A stretch of DNA of 64,000 nucleotides from Vermamoeba vermiformis (Eukaryota > Tubulinea > Echinamoebida): the NCBI GenBank assembly GCA_045837725.1, contig JBEWZL010000124.1:372001-436000 (forward strand). The letters are read 5' to 3'. The notes beneath the pieces are model-generated. The model was not told the DNA's origin, searched no databases, and saw nothing but the letters and a program-made list of their open reading frames with translations. Below are positions 48,801-57,885 of the stretch, one piece after another. Position 1 is the stretch's first letter, and each line of letters begins with the position of its first letter. Made by a program: the position numbers and the translations under genes.

Positions 48801-49547
48801 TTAGTACTGAACACGCACGCGAGTGAGCAGAGTGCCACTGACCTGTCAAGTGAACTGTCAAAGCGAGGTGCGCGTCACGTGTTGGTCACGTGTTTGAATG
48901 TGGTGCTGCGTGTCATGCACCCACTCATGCCGTTCATCACCGAAGAACTGTGGCAAAGACTGACCAATGACACGGACTCCATTGTGACACGTGTCTATCC
49001 TCGTGTCGAAGATCCAGTCATCTCGCACTGGACGCGCATGCCCAAAATAGAACAAGCTGTATCTCACTTGGTCGAGATTGTGAGTGCCGCGCGATCACTG
49101 CGCAAAAGCTATTCACTGAAAAGCGATCAGCTGACACGTTTGATTGTGCGCACTGATGATGCAGCCCTGGTCAGTGTCGTGCAACAGTACTCGCATGCTT
49201 TGCAGAAATTCTGCAAACTTAGTCACGTGATCATCGAAGAGCCCACAGCGACACGTGACGAATCAGAAGCGAGCAGCACGCGCCTGATCAGCGAACGATG
49301 TCACGTGATCATGCCTGCCGATGAAGGACTGGTCGATCTCGCGCAGGAGATTGCAAAGCTTGACAAAACTCACCGACAACTCGTGCAGCGTCGTGAGAGC
49401 TTGGAGCGACAAATGACAGATGTCAACTACAGTGTCAAAGTGAGTGCGGAGGTGAGAGCTAAAAATAGCAACAAACTTGCTACCCTCAATGCGGACATTG
49501 CGCAAGTCGAGCTGAGTCTGCGCCAATTGAAATCAAAGCTAAAATAG
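45861..49547 (+). CDS. VARS2: Valyl-tRNA synthetase with probable organellar presequence, 1055 aa
   Basis: Eleven exons (45861-45998, 46050-46105, 46167-46275, 46327-46452, 46499-46588, 46649-46822, 46872-46930, 46976-47234, 47295-47661, 47711-48384, 48432-49547) close in frame. The class I signatures are [14 protein letters not shown] (about residue 91) and [14 protein letters not shown] (about 613). The editing domain has [13 protein letters not shown] and [10 protein letters not shown], and anticodon-binding [11 protein letters not shown] is followed by a C-terminal coiled coil. The N-terminus [20 protein letters not shown] is basic and hydrophobic without acids, typical of a mitochondrial presequence, and body motifs resemble VARS2. 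One gene might serve cytosol and mitochondria through alternative starts (a Met follows at MEESYSP). CACGTG occurs remarkably often in the exons. Confidence 0.94.
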
Positions 49548-49681
49548 GAAATGACCATATTTGTACATACACCCTTGTAAACAATCGCCTCGCTGTAGTT
49601 AAATCAGATTATTATTCACAAAGTACACGGTTATAAGAGTTACATATCGCTGCACAGTCCTGTACACACAACGAGTCACAT

Positions 49682-50382
49682 CTACTCTTGCAATTTGTCC
49701 AGCTGTTCTAGTCGCTCTAACACGACACGTTTGCTTGTTTCCATAATATCGCCCGCTAAGAACACCTCGTCGAGTATCGCAAACACCTTCCAGAAGTTGA
49801 ACACCAGATCCAGCTCGCACACGTTGTGGAAGTACAGATCGAGAATTTCAACAAACAGATGGATAGACTCGAGCGCTGCTAGCTCGTTGTCGCTGGGTTC
49901 AATGCACATGCAAAAATACAAGCCTGCATATCTTCTGTAAACCAGCTTGTGTTGACGGTACTAAACAAAATGTCAGCCAAAGTCGCAGTTCAATTTCAGA
50001 TCGGAAACAAAAAATCTTTTCAACTTTACAACTGACGGGATTCATGCAAACATAAGATCGTAATGCGTTATTAAATAATTTTAAAAATTGTTGCAGCAAT
50101 ATCGGGTTATTTCCAGTCGAGTTGTCAATGATATTGCTCAATCTGATAAGGAATTGTTTTGAGCGTAATTACCTCTACAAAATTAGTGAATTTAACCTCG
50201 CGCGAGGTGACAATGCGGTGCACATCGGTGGTTAATTTGCGCTTCTCTTCGTCGTCGTAGGGCATGTACCACTTGGCGAGTCTAGTGCGCCCTTGCCGAT
50301 TGAGCACAATGATGTATTGGATCTGCGTGACATGGCTGTTGTTAGCACTGACTTGGGTGTATATATTTAGAGGCCTTACCAT
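49682..50382 (-). CDS. AP2S1: AP-2 complex subunit sigma, 143 aa
   Basis: This is the small subunit of the clathrin adaptor AP-2; it binds dileucine cargo signals at the plasma membrane. Exons are 50380-50382, 50173-50322 and 49682-49960, so the first coding exon is only the ATG, followed by GTAAGG. The joined protein starts [20 protein letters not shown] and continues [44 protein letters not shown] and [10 protein letters not shown], closely following animal AP2S1 (142 aa). Sigma of AP-2 rather than AP-1 is favoured by CELDLVFNF and the RR-Y-A-G-L-Y-F context, though the sigmas are similar. Intron 2 is 212 nt. It is divergent from Kae1 across just 77 bp. Confidence 0.94.
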
Positions 50383-50459
50383 GCTGTGCTCGTGTTCAAT
50401 TGAATTGCATTTAAGGACTGATATTTTTTCACTCCCCGTCAAGCCACACACCACACAAT
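50383..50459. promoter_or_regulatory. 77-bp divergent promoter, AP2S1 / Kae1
   Basis: This is the shortest divergent spacer in the window. The AP2S1 leader and the Kae1 leader must both fit here, so transcription starts overlap or lie very close to the ATGs. No clear TATA element is seen. Confidence 0.5.
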
Positions 50460-51778
50460 ATGGACAAAGCAGTGTATTATCTCGGCATTGAGGGCAGTGC
50501 GAATAAGATCTCAGTGGGCATAGTCACCCCTGATGGCAATATACTCGCTAATGTGCGACGAACTTACGTCACTCCTCCCAGGCAGCGGATTTCAACCAAA
50601 ATTCACAGCACTGCACCATCAACGGCACGTATTGGGTCTCGTGCATCAAGCACTCAAGGTAATTTTGGGGCGTGATCAATAGTCGAATTATTGTAATTTT
50701 CTCCGATCGACAGCTTTGCATAACACCACGCAGTATTCTTATTTATTGCAATAATAACGCCATTTATTGCTATTCAATTAGGAGGCCGGACTGTCGGGTG
50801 AACAGATCACGTGTCTGTGTTACACGCGCGGACCAGGTACGCAGACGAGCACTAGCACGCTATGATACTCACACACATATATATGCAGGCATGGGAGGAC
50901 CACTGCGCTCAGTGGCAGTCGTGGTGCGCATGTTGAGTCAGATCTGGGGTGGGTCGCGCGGTGCCCTGCCCATCATCCCCGTGAACCACTGCATTGCGCA
51001 CATTGAGATGGGTCGTCTCGTGACCAAGATCATCAATCCGACCGTGCTGTACGTGAGTGGTGGCAACACGCAAGTGATCGCCTATCTCAATCACTGCTAT
51101 CACATCTTCGGCGAGACGATTGACATTGCTGTCGGCAACTGTCTCGACCGATTCGCGCGCATTCTCGGACTCAGCAACGACCCTGCTCCTGGGCTAAATA
51201 TAGAACTCGAGGCTCGACAGTATTTGCAGTCATTCAGAGCGGAACATCCCAACGAATTTCCGCCAATCATTGCCGACATTCCATACGTGGTGAAGGGCAT
51301 GGACGTGTCATTTTCAGGGCTGTTGACCGCCATTGAAGAGATTGCCAAATCGGGACAACACAGCACTGGCGCACTGTGCTATTCGCTGCAAGAGACTATA
51401 TTTAGCATGCTGATCGAGATCACCGAGCGCGCACTGGCACACTCCAACAGCGACAGCGTGCTCATTGTCGGTGGCGTGGGCTGCAACGTGCGCCTGCAAG
51501 AGATGATGCGCGACATGCTGGCACAACGCCAGCCCACTCCCGGCGTGTTGTGCGCGATGGACGATCGGTACTGCATCGACAACGGCGCGATGATTGCGTG
51601 GACGGGGCTGATCATGCACCAGTCTTGGCAGGCACACGGCGGCAGACCCGGCACCAGTAGTGGTGTGCGCGTGGCTCCCTCGCAGCTCAAGTACTGCGGG
51701 CCTGTCACTCTGCCACTCACTGACACCACGCAACGCTTCAGAACTGACGCCGTGTACATTCACTGGCGCGACGATTGA
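50460..51778 (+). CDS. OSGEP: Kae1/OSGEP, KEOPS t6A catalytic subunit, with a +1 frame break
   Basis: KEOPS Kae1 transfers threonylcarbamoyl to A37 of ANN-decoding tRNAs. Exons are 50460-50658, 50782-50836 and 50889-51778. Motifs are [24 protein letters not shown], metal-binding [11 protein letters not shown] (HxxxH), [58 protein letters not shown] and [10 protein letters not shown]. In exon 1 the reading frame after RRTYVTPP continues as RQRIST, whereas the family sequence G-S-G-F-Q-P-K-F is encoded one base later. Exon 1 is 199 nt, one more than a multiple of three, while exons 2 and 3 join cleanly. One extra base therefore lies near 50577-50580, at CCC-A-GGC. It may be a sequence error or a +1 frameshift site. 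Otherwise the gene is complete and conserved. Confidence 0.88.
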
Positions 51779-51896
51779 GCGCTGTTGTACATATATAAAG
51801 GAACTGCTATGACCTGCTGTACGATATGGACTGATAGATACACTATGAACACCTATTTACATGACTCGGTACACGTCTCTGTGGCTATTTTTAGGC

Positions 51897-52689
51897 TCAC
51901 TGCTCGCTCAGAGATTGGCGCACATTGTCCGCGACTTTTTGTCTGAACAGCGCTCTGTTCTCGCGCCACATCTTTGCAGCATCAATATTTGCAGGCGACT
52001 GATCGTTGGGCTCGGACAGCATGGACACCACGCTGATGAGTATCTTTTCAATGCTCTGCACGGGGGACCAGCGCTCACTCGAACTCTCGTACTGCATCGG
52101 ATCTTCTCCGGGGGCGTGCAGTATGCTGATGCACACCTCGCCATTCGGGTATACTGCAAATGGATTAGATCACGCGAGTATCTTTGCAGACGTACTGTTC
52201 GGGTGCCACAGCGGCGTGGTGAATTTCATCTTGGGCGGATTGAGCGGATAATCGCCAGGGAATGTCAGCACGGCGCGGAACAATCCACCCTCGTAGTCCG
52301 TGCCACTCGGACCTCTGCGCGACACGTGAGCTATTTATAGGCACTAGTCGTGGGGTGTCACTTACATGATGAGCGCTTCCCAGGTAAAGAAATCATCTTC
52401 AGTCACGGGACCTATTAATAGCTGTTTAATATGGTGCATATACGGAGACAATAGCACGCAGCAATCATATTATTTGTGACGTCAGCAGATCCGGAAATTG
52501 AAAAATTTTAATTTGGAATAATTGTCCTATGATAATTACCTGCAATAATGCCCTCGGGTGGATTTTCTGTTAATTCTAAAAATAGAAATTAATCAGCAGC
52601 ACGCGATCAGACTCCTTACGTTTATATTCTTGCATCAGGCGCTTGAAAGCAGCCCCAGCATGAAATGACACCGAAGAATTGTTGAACAT
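51897..52689 (-). CDS. UBE2G2: Ubiquitin-conjugating enzyme E2 G2 (Ubc7-like), 175 aa
   Basis: Five exons (52620-52689, 52540-52575, 52366-52411, 52196-52314, 51897-52153) close in frame. The sequence reads [24 protein letters not shown]-type HPNIYPNG and the catalytic [19 protein letters not shown] (Cys near residue 97). The extended acidic loop after the Cys and [14 protein letters not shown] then [14 protein letters not shown] are hallmarks of the UBE2G2/Ubc7 class rather than G1 or R1. The enzyme charges ubiquitin for ER-associated degradation at the cytosolic face of the ER, with Ser and Thr in the tail. The N-terminus ([16 protein letters not shown]) is ten residues longer than human. 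It is convergent with Kae1 and divergent from beta-mannosidase. Confidence 0.95.
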
Positions 52690-53033
52690 ATCTACACTAC
52701 TAAATATATATATACAGCACTTGATGTTGCACACCTAGCGAGGGTTGAAAGAATTTTTCACCGAACTGAAAGTACGCGGACCTTGACCGGCATACGGTGC
52801 CGCTACAAAATTGTCGTGGTGGACCGATAAGTCCCGAACGAATATATCATAATGAGTTGATAACCCTAGTGATGGATGTTTGCGTGTTTATTTCGCCCCA
52901 CGCCTGCGAAAAGTCGTGTGAAAAAGGCGAGCAGTTCTATCGCGACGAATCAGCGCTAATTCTACTTGCTGGTGTGAATCAGTGCACACTTTATAGAGGC
53001 CTATACTTAACTTAAGTCGTGGCACTCACAACA
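52690..53033. promoter_or_regulatory. Divergent promoter, UBE2G2 / beta-mannosidase
   Basis: This 344-bp region has TATATATA near 52703 on the UBE2G2 side and TTTATAG near 52990 upstream of the mannosidase start. A forward frame at 52797-53015 shows no recognisable protein. No other gene is seen. Confidence 0.45.
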
Positions 53034-55902
53034 ATGAGACCCAAGCAGATCTGGTTCGTGCTCTTTGTAGCACTGTTAGGCTATGGACGTGTTGATAGTG
53101 CGAGGTGAGTTATGGAAGGTGTGGCTGATATTAATATGATATTATACAATGAGTTACAATAGGGCCCTATTATACACTACACTCAGTGTGACTGTACTAA
53201 CTATATTATTTAATTAATTACAGTGCTCCTCAAATTATAGACTTGGGTGGCAATGATTGGACCGCTGTTAATAGCAACGGCAGCATCGTCGTCAAGAATT
53301 GCGTCGTGCCTGGCAATATTGTCACTGATCTTCAAGCTGCGCAAGTGATCGGTGATCCGTACTGGCGCTTTAACGACATTGAATATCGCTGGATAGCACT
53401 CGATAACTGGCGCTATGAGAAGGTGTTCGATTACTCCTTGCCACTCGCTGGCCAGCAGATCATGCTCGAGTTCGATGGTCTCGATACAGTAGCCAATATA
53501 ACGCTCAATGGGCAGCTGTTAGGCACTGCTGACAATATGTTCCGACAATGGCGCTACGATGTCTCTTCGCTGGTGCTCGCCAAGGGCAATCGCCTCACCG
53601 TCGCCTTTGAATCTGCGATCAGCTACGTGAACAGACAGGCAGCGCTCTATCCTTACTTCTTGCCCTCTGCTGACGACAGTGTGCAGAATGGAGAGTTGAA
53701 ACGCAATTACATTCGCAAAGAACAGTGCTCCTTCTCGTGGGACTGGGGTCCAGGCTACATGCAGCAGGGCATCTGGCGTCCAGTGCGCTTAGTGTCGCAA
53801 AACAGCTGCAGAATACGCGCCGTGGCACCGATGATCACTCCGCGCAACACCACTGCCTATCGCGTGACCACACACGTCGAGGTCGAGTGCACGGGCCCTG
53901 ACACCGCCGTGCTGATCGTGTCCGTGGCTGGCGTGTCGTCGCGTGTGATTGGTCAGGTGTCACGTGGCATCACGCTGCTGACCAATGAGCTCGAAGTGAC
54001 CGATGTGGCGCAGTGGTGGCCAGCAGGGTACGGCGAGCAAGTGCTGTACAACTTGAGCACCGTCCTCAGCACCACACGCCTCACCCTCAGAGACGCGCGC
54101 AGAATTGGATTCCGCACCGTGGAACTCATTGAACAGCCCTACTCGGATCAACCAGGGCTGTCGTTCTATTTTAAGATCAATGGCGTGCCCCTGTTCGTCA
54201 AGGGTGCGAATTGGATTCCCGCAGACAGCTTTGAGAACCGCGTGACTGGCGCAGTGTTGGATCGACTGCTGCAGAGCACCGTCGCGGCGAATATGAACAT
54301 GTTGCGCGTGTGGGGTGGTGGCGTGTACCAGCCCGACGAGTTCTACGACAAGTGCGACGAGCTCGGCATCATGGTGTGGCAGGAGCTCATGTTCGCGTGT
54401 GCCATGTACCCACGTGATCCGCGCTTCTTGCAGGGCGTCACCATCGAGGTGCAGGAGCAGATCACGCGCCTCATGCACCACGTCAGCATTGTCACGTGGA
54501 GTGCCAACAACGAGAACGAGGTGGCGCTGGGATGGTTCCCAGAAACAATCTCCCACCGAGATCTCTACGCTGCAGACTACTACGTGCTCTACATTCAGCA
54601 CCTCTTGCCCGCCATTCTCTCGCGCGACATCTCGCGGCAGTTCTTGCCCTCGTCACCGAGCAATGGTGGCAATCTCTACTACGACCAGCAGGACACGGAG
54701 CACGTGATTGTCACGCAGGGCAATAGTTCCGCCCAGCTGCGCTACAACGACGTCGATCCCTACTACTACGTCATGCGCTGGGGACAGCCCGACGGTACCT
54801 ACGGCGATGTGCACTGGTACAACTACGTGAACGACTGCACGGACCTGAGCACCTATCCGCACTCGCGCTTCGTGTCCGAGTACGGCTTCCAGTCCTTCCC
54901 CTCGCTGATCACGTGGCGCACGGTGTCGGACCCTGCCCTGGGCGATTGGAAGATTGACAGCGACTTCTTGTTCAAGCGACAGCATCACCGCAACGGCACT
55001 GCGCAAGTGCTGGCACAGATCAAGGTAAGTCACGTGTTTTCACTGAACGGTGAATTTGACACGTGTCACAGATGCACTTCAACTACGTGCCAGTGTCAGA
55101 CCCCGTGCACAACTTTGACAACTTTGTCTACCTGTCGCAAGCCACGCAAGCGCTGTGCATGAAGAGCGAGTCAGAGCTCTACAGACGCAGTCGCACCGCT
55201 CAGGCCAACACGATGGGCACCATTTACTGGCAACTCAACTCGATCTGGCCAGCACCCACCTGGTCCTCGATGGAGTACGGCGGTCGTTGGAAGATGTTGC
55301 ACTACTTTGTCAAGCGCTTCTACTCACCCGTGCTCGTGTCACCGCACCAGCCTCAGAGCGACACCCTCGCTGTGGACATCATCTCCGACCTCGTGCACGG
55401 CATACAGGGCACGCTGCAGTTTGAATTGTGGAGCTGGAAGGGCGCGCTGCTCAACAGCTGGTCTGCACCGTACTCGTCTGCACCGCTCACTGCCAGCACC
55501 GTGTGGAGCACTTCCATCAAGTCCATGCTCAGCGGCTACTGCAGACCCGAGACCTGCATGCTGTACCTGTCGTGCACCGATGAGAATGGCAAGCAACTCT
55601 CGGACAATGCGTTCTACTTCACCAAGCTGCGCAGTGCCCTCTTAGTCTCGCCCAATGTCACTGTTTCGCAGTTCACGCAAGTCAGCAACACTGTAGTCTC
55701 GTTCACAGTGCAGTCCACTGCTGTAGCACCCTATTTGTGGCTGGAAACGCCGTTGGAGGGTCGCTTCTCAGACAACGGCTTTGTTGTGCTGCCTAACAAC
55801 CCCACGCAAGTTATGTTCTACTCCTGGAATACCACTGTAACTGCCTCACAGCTGCAATCCTCCATTACGATCAAATCATTGTACAATTCTTTTTCGAGTT
55901 AA
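53034..55902 (+). CDS. MANBA: Lysosomal-type beta-mannosidase (GH2), 900 aa
   Basis: This enzyme hydrolyses terminal beta-linked mannose from N-glycan remnants. Three exons (53034-53104, 53224-55024, 55072-55902) give 900 aa with a signal peptide (MRPKQIWFVLFVALLGYG, cleavage probably after VDSA). The GH2 layout is clear: a sugar-binding N-terminal domain (YRWIALDNWRYEKVF), a jelly-roll/Ig part, then a TIM barrel with KGANWIPADSFENRV, MLRVWGGGVYQPDEFY, the acid/base region WSANNENEVALGW and the nucleophile region FVSEYGFQSFPS. Many N-glycosylation sequons fit the secretory pathway. The mature protein should be lysosomal or secreted, a digestive role sensible for a phagotroph. The second intron contains both CACGTG near its 5' end and TGACACGTGTCA directly before its AG. 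Confidence 0.96.
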
Positions 55903-56319
55903 TTTGAACTACCGTAATTAAAATAAACTAGTAAGTTTGTCAACTTCCCTAGAGCTTCTTTGTTGATTACGCAAAGCACAACTGACATCTTGTACTCAAC
56001 AAAGTTAATTGTGGCTACACACTAAGATGTCTAAGCAATTCCCTTCTATAAAGGGCCACCAGCTGGAGCTGGAGGATGGCCAATCCACTGTGGATGACAT
56101 AACCAGCCAGGGTGAGATGTCCAGCCCAGCTAAGTTATCCGCCTGGACAAGTTGCCTGTCCCAGACAAGTAAAAACTGGATAAGTATATGGAGGGTTTGC
56201 AAAGAACTTCTCTTTGTGTTGGGTGACCGTAATGCACTGAGTAACCATTATTCCTGCAATTATGAACCTACAGCTGAAAAAGCAACAGAGATAATGCAAG
56301 TATGTGAATAAAAATAATT

Positions 56320-56392
56320 GCTACCTCTGGGATTTGAACCCATGACCTCCGTGTGGTGACAGTTTCTGTCCATCTTGAGCAGGTACCTAGCC
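56320..56392 (-). repeat. tRNA-like unit 1 (73 bp), with A-box- and B-box-like motifs
   Basis: On the minus strand an A-box-like TGCTCAAGATGG is followed at tRNA spacing by a perfect B box GGTTCAAATCC and a T-stem (TGGG/CCCA). The 3' end AGGTAGC is followed by a TTTTT run within about 10 nt, like a Pol III terminator. The 5' acceptor strand does not pair well, so I read it as a tRNA pseudogene or tRNA-derived element rather than a functional tRNA. Confidence 0.55.
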
Positions 56393-56419
56393 ATACTAAT
56401 AAATAAAAATTGGGTATGC

Positions 56420-56474
56420 TGGGTGGGATTTGAACCTGGGTTTTATGCACGGCTGATGCCAATTCTGCCACGAC
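56420..56474 (-). repeat. tRNA-like unit 2
   Basis: The minus strand has a D-arm-like GTGGCAGAATTGGCA, then GGTTCAAATCC, then a TTTTTATTT run. The anticodon arm is missing or collapsed, since the unit is only about 55 nt. Confidence 0.5.
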
Positions 56475-56902
56475 ATTTTTCGTCTGTCCACGGACTGCAT
56501 CCTTCCGGCTGACTATAGTATCGAAGATTTAAATAAGATTTCATCATGCTGTATACCAATTGCATTAGCATATCCTTTGCTTAGTAAAACTGGTTTGCCC
56601 CATGCTGGACAAAGTTACAACATAAAAAAGTATGATGCGAAAAAATTTGGATCAGTTGTTACAGTGAATTGTAGCCAGGAAGTTCAGTGCATAAAATACG
56701 TATGGAGGTCGGCCAGGCCAAGTTGGCCAGTGTGGCCGGCCAAGCCTTTGTGGCCAGCCCGGCCAGTCAGGCCGGCCAGGTATGTAGGTATGGCACAAGG
56801 CACCAACTGGTGGGTCTGTACATATGAGGCATTAGTATACATATTACTGTAGCATTGGATGATAACAAACCACTAGTAACTGACATCCAGAAAAATAAAA
56901 AA

Positions 56903-57085
56903 ATGGCAGACAGCAGGAATTGAACCTGGGACTGTATGGCTACTCAGATTTTTTCTAAGTCCAATAAATAAAAAATCCATGCAGATACCAGGAATTGAAC
57001 CCAGGGCAACCAAACCCCCATACAAACTTACCATAAAATTTTCCCTACAGCAGGAATTGAACCTGCTCCTGCATCCTTCCTGGAA
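56903..57085 (-). repeat. tRNA-like units 3-5, short related repeats
   Basis: Three minus-strand units carry GGTTCAATTCC (near 56915, 56992 and 57052), each followed within 10-20 nt by a run of T. The first and third share the start GGACTTAG and the end CAGGTTCAATTCCTGCTGT, over about 57 nt, so they are copies of one short repeat. They lack a recognisable A box. Confidence 0.5.
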
Positions 57086-57207
57086 AAATTACTAAGTCCT
57101 ACCGGCCGGCCTAGCCGGACCGGCCGCCCTGACCAAACCGGCCACCCTGGCCAATCCGCCCCGTCCGTCCCCCATAGTTGGTTGTACAAGTATGTTTGAT
57201 GGATGGG

Positions 57208-57214
57208 TTTTTTT

Positions 57215-57260
<46 letters not shown>
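57208..57260 (+). repeat. Poly-T tract (7 T, G, 45 T)
   Basis: This is the longest homopolymer in the window. Read on the minus strand it is a poly-A tail at the end of sequence from about 57500 downward, as left by retroposition. It is also a likely site of length error or misassembly. Confidence 0.85.
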
Positions 57261-57265
<5 letters not shown>

Positions 57266-57885
57266 AGTACTTAAGTTCTTTGCAGAACATTGCACTTTTC
57301 AGCCACCAGCGATTAGCCAAAGCCTCCTGACGCCAATAGTGGTACTTCTTGGGTCCACTGGTGATAATGGACAAGTTTGGTATAAGTTGGTAAATTACTA
57401 ACATCTGAGGATGCAGCGACCCTGGACTTTGATTATATGATACCAAACATGCCACCCTGGTCAATTCGGCCGGCCATCCCCCATTGCCAATCAAGATTCT
57501 ACTACCTGCCTCCAGATAGCTGAAATGTTTGGATAGCCAAGCCAGACCATCTCAGGACCTGTGCCAGGGGAGCCAGACTGGCCTAATCCTCCAACACCCT
57601 TGCCACAGAGTTTTTCCTTGAAAATCCTAGCTGGCCTGGAAGACGGCCCATTCAGCATTCAGGGTGAGTTATGCAAAGCATCCACCCAATTAAGTTGTAT
57701 GGCCCCCAAAAAACTTTCGCTTTTGGTGATCATCGTCAACTTTGCGACTATTTGCAATTTGAGATTTGATGCACTGGACAATAAAGTTGTCACGCAAAGT
57801 TTGCTGCTCCTCCAAGGAATTGCCAGTGTTGTTTGACTGTGAATTTATTTACTTTCTCAGGTAACTGAGCGACATCTCTACAAGG

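Larger units (their letters stand above)
55903..57885. other. Unusual island: tRNA-like units, GGCC-rich blocks and a 45-T run
   Basis: Nearly 2 kb lie between two convergent stop codons, where other convergent spacers are mostly tens to a few hundred bp. The stretch from about 56030 to 57700 differs from the rest: there is no CACGTG; GGCCGGCC and GGCCAG repeats occur at 56700-56790, 57097-57170 and 57465-57475; at least five tRNA-like T-arm motifs are all in minus orientation; and a T run spans 57216-57260. Forward frames such as 56009-56311 have no recognisable motif. Native-looking sequence resumes by about 57700-57800. It could be a transposed or retroposed insertion, a degenerate Pol III gene cluster, or a chimeric join in the assembly. 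Confidence 0.6.

Noticed and set aside
52797-53015. 72-codon plus-strand frame upstream of beta-mannosidase
   Set aside because: It shows no recognisable protein and lies in a divergent promoter; probably chance.
56009-56311. 100-codon plus-strand frame at the start of the 56-kb island
   Set aside because: There is no recognisable domain, it lies in foreign-looking sequence, and it has no clear splice or poly(A) context beyond a chance AATAAA.
57111-57494. Minus-strand frame ending in a long Lys run
   Set aside because: The Lys run is translated poly-A and the rest lacks motifs; it is part of the repeat island, not a gene.
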